A DNA stretch of 38,917 bases from an uncultured Pseudomonadota bacterium (GTDB lineage Bacteria; Bdellovibrionota_B; Oligoflexia; Oligoflexales; CAIYRB01), in assembly GCA_903915625.1 (NCBI GenBank), contig CAIWTN010000240.1, forward strand, positions 1-38,917. The letters run 5' to 3'. Below are positions 19,979 to 28,261 of this stretch, piece by piece. The translations under genes and the position numbers were made by a program. Below the pieces are notes generated by a model. That model had not been told where the DNA came from, did no database searches, and saw only the letters and a list, made by a program, of their open reading frames with translations. Numbering within the stretch: the first letter of the stretch is position 1; each line of letters starts with the position of its first letter.

Positions 19979-21157
19979 CTAAAAGAAAAAAGTGCCGTTA
20001 AGTCCGAGTGCAGTCACACTAGCCGTAGAATTGGTCGAGGTATTCTCAAGACTATCCTTGGCATAAAATAATCCAATGGTAGCGCTAGTCTCGTAGAAGT
20101 AATCTAGGGACAGCTTTTGTCCACCTTTATGTACAGTAGAATTACTCCAGACCACTAGGCCATCGCCTAGGACGGCAAAAACCTGCTCGCCAGACCAGGT
20201 TGATAGAGCGAGAGAGATTGGAGATAAAGTATAACGAAGCCCGATCTCCGTAGATGTATAGGCTGATTTGAAAGCTGTAACGTTTGGATATTTAGACTTA
20301 CTAAAGGTCATTTGTGGGGCGATGTTGTGATACTTCAGGTCAAGACCAAGTAGGCCCCAATCAAAGGCATTACCAAAGGCTGTGGAAAAATTTCCGGTAA
20401 TCTGATTTACATCAAGATTAGCAGGATAATATTTTGGATATTTGCTCATTGCATACGTCATGCCAACCTGAGTCATGTCGTGGAACCAACGGGCTCCCGC
20501 AATGATATTGTAAGCACCACTTAGCGTCGACGCTGATGATGATTGCGTACGGTACCCGAGTTTAACACCGATCGCATCGATGAACCTTTGCTCAGCAACT
20601 ATAAGCATCTGAGTTTGGCTATAGTCGGAGCCATCGACTAGCTTGATGGAAGCGGGTTCGTAGTCGACAGTAACGGAGGTAGACGCAGTGTTGTAGCTGG
20701 CCATCAAGTCGTAAAAATACCCGTCCTTCAAATTTTGGTCACCAGAGAACGTTAGACTGCCGGCGACAGCACTAATGCTCCATGGCTTAGGTTCAGGAAC
20801 GGTGGAAAGTCTTTCGATTAGGGCTTTCAGTGTCGCACCTTGGTTAGTTGGCAAGGACCTAGGATTGATCCTACTAGCCGTCTCGTAGCTTAGGGCATAG
20901 TCGCCTAGTTTGTCCTGACATTGCGCGATATAGAAATTCGCGGTATCGGCCTCGGGTCCGCCACTCTTTGCCACGCCAGCGAGGTCAAGCATAGCTTCGA
21001 CGCAGTGATCGCGCTCGATCTCCTTCTTTGCTCGAGCGATCGAGGACTTTTTTTCAGACTCAGTCATTGAGCGAGCATAAACGCTGCCGCCCAAGACAAA
21101 ACCGATACTTATTGGGATTAGGCGACATGCGAGCAGCACAGACCTCGAGCATCTCAT
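19979..21157 (-). CDS. Outer-membrane beta-barrel protein with helical N-terminal domain
   Basis: A 392-residue protein. The start is ATG 21157, preceded by AGGA at about 8 nt, rather than the upstream ATG 21184. The signal peptide covers about residues 1-29, ending VYARS. Residues about 35-115 are helical and TPR-like, with conserved Cys in HCVEAMLDLAG and YIAQCQDKLGDYALSYETA. From about 125 onward amphipathic strands alternate (SISAVAGSLTFSGDQ, SVTVDYEPASIKL and so on) to a terminal FFF. A C-terminal aromatic residue is the BAM recognition signature of outer-membrane proteins. This looks like the YaiO-type arrangement of TPR plus barrel, but assignment to that family is only a suggestion. 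Confidence 0.75.
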   Translation of the reverse strand: MRCSRSVLLACRLIPISIGFVLGGSVYARSMTESEKKSSIARAKKEIERDHCVEAMLDLAGVAKSGGPEADTANFYIAQCQDKLGDYALSYETASRINPRSLPTNQGATLKALIERLSTVPEPKPWSISAVAGSLTFSGDQNLKDGYFYDLMASYNTASTSVTVDYEPASIKLVDGSDYSQTQMLIVAEQRFIDAIGVKLGYRTQSSSASTLSGAYNIIAGARWFHDMTQVGMTYAMSKYPKYYPANLDVNQITGNFSTAFGNAFDWGLLGLDLKYHNIAPQMTFSKSKYPNVTAFKSAYTSTEIGLRYTLSPISLALSTWSGEQVFAVLGDGLVVWSNSTVHKGGQKLSLDYFYETSATIGLFYAKDSLENTSTNSTASVTALGLNGTFFF

Positions 21158-21251
21158 GGTCGGAATCCTTATCAATGTTAACATTCGTGACGTTTATTAA
21201 ATCATAGTTTCAGAAAATATTTTTGGTATCGACGTTACGATTAACTACTTC

Positions 21252-23366
21252 TTAAATTTGGCAGTAAGCCTCATCGCCGATCCGTATAGACTTAATCCCG
21301 AGGATCGGGTCGAGTTTTGCCTCGCTCGTAAATTTCTTGCCATTGAACCTGACCTGTCCCGACACTGTAGTCCCCGACATATCTAGTTTATAACTCCCTT
21401 TGGGAGTCGCCTTAACGCCAAAAATACGTCCAATTTCCAGGACCCAGCGGTATGGTCCCCTCCAGGCAAGGTCTATTGGGTAATTGTCTGTGAAGGTGAG
21501 CTCATGGGAGTATGTGAGTGGTACTCGGGGAATACAGGCAAAAATCTTGGCTAGAATGGACTTCATGTTCCCGTCAAAGTCGTAAAAATAGAAGACACTT
21601 TCTTGGATCCAAAAATATAGACGGGATCCATTCCCATCGCAGAGATAACTTCGGCCCGAGAGAGGATCTTTTGCCGAAGTTAGAGCAAGTAGCTCGCCCG
21701 TAGTCTTTCCATCTTTGCTTAGGCGGCTAAATAAGAAGCGCCGACCGGAGGGCCATACAAAGGCATAATCCAGAGCCCGGTTTCTCCTGAACGGCTCTAT
21801 AACTGCGTCTTTAGGTGGTACCGCGTGATAGCTTAAATGACCGTCTGCCAGATAGCTAGCGATGCGAAATGGCAGGGTCTGTGAGGCAAAATAAGGAGAG
21901 AGTTGAACCTGTACATGCAGATGAGGTTGGGCTGAGTAGCCGCTATTGCCACACTGTGCTAGCAGCTGCCGTCCAGATACGTAGTCGCCAATGTTAACGC
22001 AGACGGAATCCTTCTTAAGATGGCAAAGCGATACATGGCAGCCCGCATCGCTGCGAATGATAATGAAATTGCCCCAATTTCGGGTTTCGTTTAGGCCGCC
22101 AATCAGGTTGTCATCTTGTGTCTGTTCCACAGCTACTATGTAACCTGAGCACGGTGCCAACACTTCAGCTCCGAACCCGTGGTAATGTCTTAACTCCAGT
22201 CCCGACTCTTCAAATTGGCGCCCGTCAGTGCCAACCTTGACAAAATCCATTGCATACTGCCAGGGTCCTTGGTGGGTCTCGTTACCCGCGAAACCCTGCG
22301 TGACTTTCCAACTGCCATCGAACGGCAATTCGATCGCATGATCTGGGTAGCCGAAGCGGTCACGGCGAGCGCTGAGTCTTTCGTAGGATTCTTCCGGAGT
22401 ACGTCCAATGAATAAATTGCGCCATTTCGATTGGTAATAAATCAGCGCTTGCATCAGCCCGATCACCACGATGTTGAATGGTGCGGCAGAGGGTCGGGCG
22501 CCGAACATGGACAGAGACTGACTTAGTCCGTCATAAAACAGCACCGTTAAAATTACGGCCAGGGCACCTATTAGTATGGACGTAATGGATGGAGTGAGAA
22601 ACACCGTCGAAATGAGAGTTCCAGCGAAGATATAGTTGTAGGACTCAGGATTGGCCACTGCATCGTGCCATATTCCCGACTTTAGAAACTGCAGAGATAC
22701 CCCTAGAAGAAAGCTTAGAAACATAGATAGAAATAGTAGGCGTGAGTAGGCCAAAATAATCAGGGCGAGACCAGCTCCGATCCAAAAATTACTCTGAAAA
22801 ACCACATACGCCATGGCGAAGCAAAAGCCTTTGATCAGCTCAGGTACACCGCCAGGTCCCCAATAGGCATCGGCCTGGTGGAATATGGTCATTTGATAAA
22901 TATGATCGTAACGAAGCGTCGCAAGTGAGAGAAAAATATTCGCTAAAGCAAAAGGCAGAGACATCACCGGCAGCTGTAAGGGGGTGGCCACTCGAGTGAT
23001 GGTAATGGTTAGGAGCAATGTCCCGATGGATACTGCCGTGAGTAGGGGGAGGGTGCTCCACTGCAGCCTGAATACATATCCAACGGACAAACCAATTAGA
23101 ATCACATTCCTGAGATAGGTGTTATTCCACTGATATGCCTTGCGGATGCCGAGGCCAAAGCCAAAAGCTAAAGCTATAAAAAGCGAAAGTAGCCCTGACA
23201 GACCTACATTTGGGTGAATGAAGGTTAGCGCTGCAACTACACCACCGAATTTCCAGTCATCGACGACGAAAATCTGTGCATAGGCACTGAATAGTTGTTG
23301 CACAGATACAGTCAAGGAACGCATCGCTGGCAACTTAAACCTACCGACACCCACGAAGGCCCCCAT
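21252..23366 (-). CDS. Urea-transporter-like membrane domain fused to M23 peptidase domain
   Basis: A 704-residue two-part protein. Residues about 20-315 hold roughly ten membrane segments. The motif LPVMSLPFALANI (133-145) and the two similar halves resemble the SLC14/urea transporter family (PF03253). After a basic loop, residues about 345-490 form a LytM/M23 zinc endopeptidase: His365 and Asp374 in HQGPWQYAMDF, then CHLKKDSVCVNIGDYVSG and the HLH signature His482/His484 in PHLHVQ. M23 enzymes cleave peptidoglycan cross-links. About 215 further residues of beta-rich sequence follow. The PLP decarboxylase stop is 8 bp upstream. No strong ribosome site is seen, and ATG 23324 is an alternative start. 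Coupling of transport and wall cleavage is inference. Confidence 0.82.
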   Translation of the reverse strand: MGAFVGVGRFKLPAMRSLTVSVQQLFSAYAQIFVVDDWKFGGVVAALTFIHPNVGLSGLLSLFIALAFGFGLGIRKAYQWNNTYLRNVILIGLSVGYVFRLQWSTLPLLTAVSIGTLLLTITITRVATPLQLPVMSLPFALANIFLSLATLRYDHIYQMTIFHQADAYWGPGGVPELIKGFCFAMAYVVFQSNFWIGAGLALIILAYSRLLFLSMFLSFLLGVSLQFLKSGIWHDAVANPESYNYIFAGTLISTVFLTPSITSILIGALAVILTVLFYDGLSQSLSMFGARPSAAPFNIVVIGLMQALIYYQSKWRNLFIGRTPEESYERLSARRDRFGYPDHAIELPFDGSWKVTQGFAGNETHQGPWQYAMDFVKVGTDGRQFEESGLELRHYHGFGAEVLAPCSGYIVAVEQTQDDNLIGGLNETRNWGNFIIIRSDAGCHVSLCHLKKDSVCVNIGDYVSGRQLLAQCGNSGYSAQPHLHVQVQLSPYFASQTLPFRIASYLADGHLSYHAVPPKDAVIEPFRRNRALDYAFVWPSGRRFLFSRLSKDGKTTGELLALTSAKDPLSGRSYLCDGNGSRLYFWIQESVFYFYDFDGNMKSILAKIFACIPRVPLTYSHELTFTDNYPIDLAWRGPYRWVLEIGRIFGVKATPKGSYKLDMSGTTVSGQVRFNGKKFTSEAKLDPILGIKSIRIGDEAYCQI

Positions 23367-23374
23367 AAAACCGA

Positions 23375-24784
23375 TCAGGAAACGTTGCGACTCTTAAAGC
23401 CTAAAACTGTTGCCTGTTTTTGCTGGAGATCTTCCGGCAATACTTCCAGGTTTTCGACGGCTTCGAGACTCTCTTTATGGCGGATCAGGTCTACTTTGCC
23501 GTTTTTTCTGACCAAAACTACGGCCGGCCTGTACTGGATGAACTGCATCCATTGCGTCACGTTGTAAGCACCGACTGGCGACAGTACGAGACGCTTCCCT
23601 ACTCTTAATGGAGGGAGCATCAAGCTGTTGTCGACTACGTCAATGTTCATACAGAGAGGGCCAAAGAGGACGGCGGGTTCGAGAAAGGAGCCTTCGTCAC
23701 CATCCAGTTCAAAAACCGGACGATACCAAGTCGACGTGTAGAGCAGGTTGACACCGGCATCTAGTACATAAGCACGTCTTGCATCCGGTAGCAGCTTGCG
23801 CGAAATTACCGAGGTAATGAGAAATCCGGCTTCGTCGATTAAATGCCGCCCAGCTTCCAAAACTAAGGTCGGGAGTTCCGAATCAGCGAAAATCCTTTTT
23901 AGGCAGCTAGTGATCGCGATCGCGTATTCGGAAATGTTGGGCACAGCGACTTCTGGAGACTGGTAAACGCCTTTTAAGTGGCTCTTAGACGGAAATCCGC
24001 CGCCCATATCAATGTATTTTAGGCGGATACCAGTGTCACTTTCGATCTCCAGAAATAAGTTCGCCATTTTTTCCGCGGCGATTTCGTACGCCTGTACGGA
24101 CAGCATGAAGGTACCTATATGGCAGTGGATACCTTCGAAATCGATGCCAGGAGCCTTGGCAAGGCGGCGTGCAGCATCCATAGCCTGTCCGCTTTCGATG
24201 TTGAGGCCAAATCTACTCCACTGCGGATAAACGCCCGTGTTCATATTGACGCGCAGGCCTACCCTTGCTGTCAGCTTGATCTCAGTCGCGATCGACTCGA
24301 TCTGATAGATTTCGTCCATGCTGTCTACATGGATGACAGCTCCCTCTTCGATCGCGCGCTTCAAAGCAGCTTTAGGTTTATACGGACCATTGAATATGAT
24401 TTGTTCCCCAGGGACTCCAAGGGCGCGCGCCTTTTCGTACTCAAAGTCACTAACCACTTCAGCAATCGCACCTTCTTCGTGAAAGATAGCGCAGATGGCT
24501 TTTAGATAGTTAGTTTTGTAGCTCCAACCGAAGACCATCTTTGGGTAAAATCGCTTAAATACTTCGGTGTAATTTGTGAAGGCATTCCTAATAGCGTCTT
24601 CAGAGAAGACAAAAAGTGGAGAGCCAAACTTTTGCGCTAGTTCAGATACGGGGACTTTGCTGATCGAGGTTCGAACGGGCACAGAATTATTTGACGCAGC
24701 GCCGTGCTTTGCGTATAGCGGTCCGCCTAGCTTTACCATGGACGGTTTGGAATATGGCCGAGTTAATTTTTTGGTCTGTTTCAT
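23375..24784 (-). CDS. Fold-III PLP-dependent decarboxylase (LysA/ODC family)
   Basis: A 469-residue enzyme of the ornithine/diaminopimelate decarboxylase family. Catalytic landmarks are present: PLP lysine Lys90 in WSYKTNYLKA, His222 in HCHIGT (ring stacking), the phosphate loop MGGGFP (260-265), EAGRHL (310-315), Cys378 in GPLCMNID (the residue contributed across the dimer) and GAY in SPVGAYNV. It therefore looks active. Substrates in this family include meso-diaminopimelate, ornithine, arginine and carboxynorspermidine; sequence alone does not decide. The N-terminal 45 residues are an extension over LysA. It lies 52 bp after the ATP-grasp gene and 8 bp before the transporter-peptidase fusion. 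That context suggests a modification pathway rather than housekeeping lysine synthesis. Confidence 0.85.
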   Translation of the reverse strand: MKQTKKLTRPYSKPSMVKLGGPLYAKHGAASNNSVPVRTSISKVPVSELAQKFGSPLFVFSEDAIRNAFTNYTEVFKRFYPKMVFGWSYKTNYLKAICAIFHEEGAIAEVVSDFEYEKARALGVPGEQIIFNGPYKPKAALKRAIEEGAVIHVDSMDEIYQIESIATEIKLTARVGLRVNMNTGVYPQWSRFGLNIESGQAMDAARRLAKAPGIDFEGIHCHIGTFMLSVQAYEIAAEKMANLFLEIESDTGIRLKYIDMGGGFPSKSHLKGVYQSPEVAVPNISEYAIAITSCLKRIFADSELPTLVLEAGRHLIDEAGFLITSVISRKLLPDARRAYVLDAGVNLLYTSTWYRPVFELDGDEGSFLEPAVLFGPLCMNIDVVDNSLMLPPLRVGKRLVLSPVGAYNVTQWMQFIQYRPAVVLVRKNGKVDLIRHKESLEAVENLEVLPEDLQQKQATVLGFKSRNVS

Positions 24785-24836
24785 AAGTCATCGTCCAAGG
24801 ATTAAGTGAGCGAAGAAACTAGCAACCGAAACATGC

Positions 24837-25859
24837 TTAAACCGAGCTCGCTAATTTAAAGAACTTATTGATATCGGTAACGATTTCATAGGTATAGCGG
24901 ACGAAGTATTTTCCAACCGGATATTCCGACGTTCGCCCTACGTCTATACCTTGCATGAGGCGTAGCAATCGCTCCGGGAGGTTAATGCCAACGCCAGTAG
25001 CGAAGTAGACCCAAGCAGGGAAGCGCGGATTGATCTCAATTAGAAAAATGTCCTCACTATTTTGAATGCACTCAAGCTCAAAAGGGCCGCGCCATTTTGT
25101 ATGGCTGACAAAGCGTTCCGCTAAATCGTTTAACGCTGGATGATCAATCGTCACGCCTGTCCAGATTTTACCAATCGAAGTGGTCATCAGTTTCTTGATA
25201 GCGACACTGCCACACAGTCCGCCCTCACCATCGCCCAGTCCGACCAAATTAATTTCGATACCTGATACCGGCTTTTGCAGAAGAATCGGCAGGCCCCAGT
25301 CAGCAGATATCTCGATGAATTTGTGGACTGCATCCTGCAAGTTATAGGCCGCGCTCGCCTTGTAATAGCGTCCCTTCACAAAAATCGGCCAATCCGGGTC
25401 TTGGTCAGCGAATTCCTGTAGTTCATCTATCGAATTAACGAGGGCTGTTTCTGGGTATTTAATATCTATATCAGCACAAAGTTTGATGAGCTTCTCCTTG
25501 CTTCGCAAAGAAAACTGATCCTCGGTCGGGAGGAAGGTTTTAATGCCCAGCTCACTCAGTTGATTCTGATGTTTGATATAGAGTGGGAGCTCGACATCTA
25601 AGCACGGGATTACAGCTTCTATTTCGTGGATTTTTTTCACATGAGCAAGTGCTTCGCTTAGAGCATTCCACCCTTTAGTCGGATACGGCATGCGATGCAC
25701 GTGATCGATCATAAAGTCCATGTAATTGCCGGGATCATGGGCATCATAGGTCAGCCCGATAATGCGGCTAGCCGCTCCGGATTCTCTTAAACTACGGGCG
25801 ACGGGAACCCCAGGTCCAGGATTGTCGGTCGCGTTCATACCTGAAATGCCTACATGCAC
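24837..25859 (-). CDS. ATP-grasp ligase
   Basis: A 340-residue enzyme with a pre-ATP-grasp Rossmann-like domain (1-110), a linker LPTEDQFSLRSKEKL and the ATP-grasp core (about 120-310). ATP-binding lysines are likely Lys162 in IFVKGRYYKAS and Lys196 in LLQKPVSG. Metal ligands sit in FELECIQ and in LIEINPRFPAW (Glu275, Asn277). ATP-grasp enzymes activate a carboxylate as acyl-phosphate and join it to an amine or thiol. Closest in style to the PylC/CarB-like small-molecule or peptide ligases. The ATG lies 2 bp after the PqqD-like stop codon, indicating tight coupling. The substrate is unknown. Confidence 0.88.
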   Translation of the reverse strand: MHVGISGMNATDNPGPGVPVARSLRESGAASRIIGLTYDAHDPGNYMDFMIDHVHRMPYPTKGWNALSEALAHVKKIHEIEAVIPCLDVELPLYIKHQNQLSELGIKTFLPTEDQFSLRSKEKLIKLCADIDIKYPETALVNSIDELQEFADQDPDWPIFVKGRYYKASAAYNLQDAVHKFIEISADWGLPILLQKPVSGIEINLVGLGDGEGGLCGSVAIKKLMTTSIGKIWTGVTIDHPALNDLAERFVSHTKWRGPFELECIQNSEDIFLIEINPRFPAWVYFATGVGINLPERLLRLMQGIDVGRTSEYPVGKYFVRYTYEIVTDINKFFKLASSV

Positions 25860-25861
25860 GG

Positions 25862-26104
25862 TTATATCACTCCGTTGATGCGTAACATTTGCATGAATTC
25901 CTGAGTATCCGTTTCAGCTTCATGTAGTGGGATCTCATAGGTTGCGGCAAGCGTGCGTGCTGCCGCGTCTTCTGATTGTCCCTTTTTCAATTCCGTCAGA
26001 ACTAGTCGCGCCGTGTCATTGAGTTGATAGGTCTCACCCGTGCGCGGATCAAAACAGAACCCCTCGTCATTTGTGGCGAGTTGCAACAGACGGCTATGAG
26101 TCAT
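25862..26104 (-). CDS. PqqD-like small protein
   Basis: An 80-residue protein. The start is ATG 26104, immediately preceded by AGGTGGAG. An upstream GTG falls inside that ribosome site and is unlikely. The pattern FDPRTGETYQLNDTARLVLTELKKG followed by two helices (EDAAARTLAATYEI, DTQEFMQMLRINGVI) matches the PqqD winged-helix fold. That fold often serves as a RiPP recognition element binding a leader peptide or a carrier for a modifying enzyme. It directly precedes the ATP-grasp gene, so it probably presents that enzyme's substrate. No precursor peptide gene was recognised nearby. Confidence 0.82.
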   Translation of the reverse strand: MTHSRLLQLATNDEGFCFDPRTGETYQLNDTARLVLTELKKGQSEDAAARTLAATYEIPLHEAETDTQEFMQMLRINGVI

Positions 26105-26190
26105 GGACTCCACCTTTGTGTAATTTTTTTATTATGTTACTCGATCACTCTGCGTGTAGCAAATAGATCGTGTTTAGTCATTAGTCGGCG

Positions 26191-27471
26191 TCAAAACGCG
26201 AAATTTGCGCCTACAGTTAGGGCAGTCTCGGTCAGTTGGAATGTACCGGACTGGGCATACCCCGGCGGAATGTCTTTGGTGCCGTTGAGTGACATTGCGG
26301 CTACTTGGATCTGGCGCCCTGACCCAAGTTGATAGCTGTATCCTGCGGCAAAAATCATGCGCGGGATAGCCTCCAGTTGGCCGAGCTGAACACCTCCAAC
26401 CTGGCGTGGCGCTTGATCGGCAGGCACTGCGTCGCCGTTGCCCATATTGCCGTCATTTTTTGCGGCTGAGATCTGCAACATGTGACTGTGCCGCAACCAG
26501 TATTTGATTCCAATCGCGATATTGTTAGTGCTCTTAAGATCGATGGTCGGTGCGTCAGTGCCGAGTCCGTTTTTTAGCACACCGCGGCCTGCTGCCCATA
26601 TCTCCCGTACGTAATCTAGAAATACCCCTACGGGCCCAAAGCGTGTTTCAAAACCTAGTCCCAAGGTTGCGGGGTCATATCCCCTGCCATTGAATGGCTG
26701 CAATTCCAGCGAGTCTGGACTATTTCTCGGAGCCACATTTACGGCGAGAGTGCCTGTGTAGCCTCTCTTTGCCGCGGTCTTATAACTTGCGGCTATATTG
26801 GTTGCAGAACCAATGTTGCCGCGCAATCCGATATTTAATTGCGCCGATTTGCCGGCGTAGCTGGCCTCAATGATCGTGCGGTCAGTGCCGGCGTTTTTTG
26901 TTGAGATGGATGTTCTCTCACTGGCGTAAATGATACCAGCACCTGCTTCTACATTGTCGAAGAGTTGCCAGGCGACGCCGGTAGCCAGCCGACCCAGAAC
27001 CTGTTTTTTTGACACATCCAGTGCTTGAAATATTCCCGGAGTTAGCTCAATTGGTACGCCGTAGTCAATTTGGGCTGAGCCAGTACCATACGGAACTGCT
27101 GCCATACCAAAAGCCAGATCAGGTCTGGGCCGCCAGGCGATGCCGGCACTAGCCATCGGCGTCTTTATGTTGAGGACTGCTGAGTCAAAGGTTTCGGTGT
27201 CACTGTTCTGGTAGGCATAAGTGACATTCGCGATAGAAAGGTCAGCTTCAGGCTGTATGCGTTCTGACAGCAGCAGGTTGGCAGGATTAAAGAATAATGC
27301 AGTAGCGCCACGCGATACCGTTTGACCCGCACCTGCAGAGGCTTTGGCCTGGATGCCCGGAAAAATGATATCCGAGGCGAATGCGGAGCTACTAGTCACG
27401 GCGCAGCCTAGGCCTACGGCAAGGCTGCGTAGCACGCCGATTTTCCATAATCTGAGCGAATTGAAATTCAT
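26191..27471 (-). CDS. FadL/OmpP1-type outer-membrane transporter
   Basis: A 426-residue barrel. The signal peptide covers about residues 1-32, ending AFAS. The mature N-terminus has the family pattern GIQAKASAGAGQTVSRGATALFFNPA, matching the FadL/TodX 'A.A.ag..a.a.d..a.f.NPA' hatch region. Many amphipathic strands follow and the chain ends NFAF, a terminal Phe typical of outer-membrane proteins. FadL proteins pass long-chain fatty acids and other hydrophobic compounds. It lies 48 bp downstream of the lipoprotein gene and 86 bp upstream of the PqqD-like gene. It may be the uptake or export pore of the same pathway, or simply a neighbour. Confidence 0.88.
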   Translation of the reverse strand: MNFNSLRLWKIGVLRSLAVGLGCAVTSSSAFASDIIFPGIQAKASAGAGQTVSRGATALFFNPANLLLSERIQPEADLSIANVTYAYQNSDTETFDSAVLNIKTPMASAGIAWRPRPDLAFGMAAVPYGTGSAQIDYGVPIELTPGIFQALDVSKKQVLGRLATGVAWQLFDNVEAGAGIIYASERTSISTKNAGTDRTIIEASYAGKSAQLNIGLRGNIGSATNIAASYKTAAKRGYTGTLAVNVAPRNSPDSLELQPFNGRGYDPATLGLGFETRFGPVGVFLDYVREIWAAGRGVLKNGLGTDAPTIDLKSTNNIAIGIKYWLRHSHMLQISAAKNDGNMGNGDAVPADQAPRQVGGVQLGQLEAIPRMIFAAGYSYQLGSGRQIQVAAMSLNGTKDIPPGYAQSGTFQLTETALTVGANFAF

Positions 27472-27519
27472 AAACCGGATCTTACCACAAATCTATTGGT
27501 CCGGCATAAAAGGTAATCC

Positions 27520-28251
27520 TTAGTCCTTAATTCTAAGATTGTTGATTGAGTTGATCGAAGGTTTGTTAGCTTGCATCGGCTGGATGAACATCGCTTGATC
27601 GAGTTGCTGCTGGTTTAGGCCCTTCTCCTTCAGGAAATAACTAGAAAGGCTTGAGCTAAGTGTCTGTGGTCCAACCATGACCTGAGACCAGTCGAGTCCT
27701 ATCGAAAGCTTGTTGGACGTTGCTGCACGCATCATGCTTCCCGCACTTACCATGGCTAGCTGGTCTGTTTGCCGCCCGCCTGATGGTGCTGCGTTGCCTT
27801 GATCTACGACAAAAAGGTCGAGCGGTAAGGCGAGAACTGTTTTTGTCTCACCTGACGGTAGTAACGCCGTGCCAGCCTGATTTGGGTCGAGTAAGAGACG
27901 AACTTGCCTATAGTCGCGGGAGGCGATCGGCTGGTTTTCTACCAACGTGACGAGATCACCGCGACTACGATCAGTCAGATCGATGTCTTTGACTGAATCG
28001 AAGATGATAGTCTCAGAGCCAGTATTCTCAGGCTTGTTCATTTTATCGTTATTAATCAGTTGTAGTCCACGTACCCTAATTGACAGGCTTTTTATCGACG
28101 TCATAGTGGCTGTTTGTAAATAAATAGACGCCGTAGTCGGCGTTTTGCCTGTTGGGTTACCGGAATTTACTCCACAACCATCGATTGACAAGCCGAACAG
28201 CAACCATAGTGTGCAGAGGATAGATTGGGACGTGTATAGACGTTTAATCAC
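27520..28251 (-). CDS. DUF4382-like lipoprotein
   Basis: A 243-residue protein. The start is taken as GTG 28251 with AAGGAA upstream. The longer frame starts at a TTG inside the regulator gene and puts the signal peptide 20 residues in. The N-terminus has a hydrophobic stretch CTLWLLFGLSIDGC and then GVNSGNPTG, i.e. a lipoprotein-like signal followed by the Gly-Asn-Pro linker common in this group. The body (SLSIRVRGLQLIN, IDLTDRSRGDLVTLVENQ, DYRQVRLLLDPNQ) resembles DUF4382, a beta-sandwich of unknown function in secreted proteins. It sits 10 bp after the TIGR02147 gene. Similar pairs of TIGR02147 regulator and lipoprotein are, to my knowledge, recurrent in Bdellovibrionota. Confidence 0.65.
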   Translation of the reverse strand: MIKRLYTSQSILCTLWLLFGLSIDGCGVNSGNPTGKTPTTASIYLQTATMTSIKSLSIRVRGLQLINNDKMNKPENTGSETIIFDSVKDIDLTDRSRGDLVTLVENQPIASRDYRQVRLLLDPNQAGTALLPSGETKTVLALPLDLFVVDQGNAAPSGGRQTDQLAMVSAGSMMRAATSNKLSIGLDWSQVMVGPQTLSSSLSSYFLKEKGLNQQQLDQAMFIQPMQANKPSINSINNLRIKD

Positions 28252-28261
28252 GGCCGTTTCC

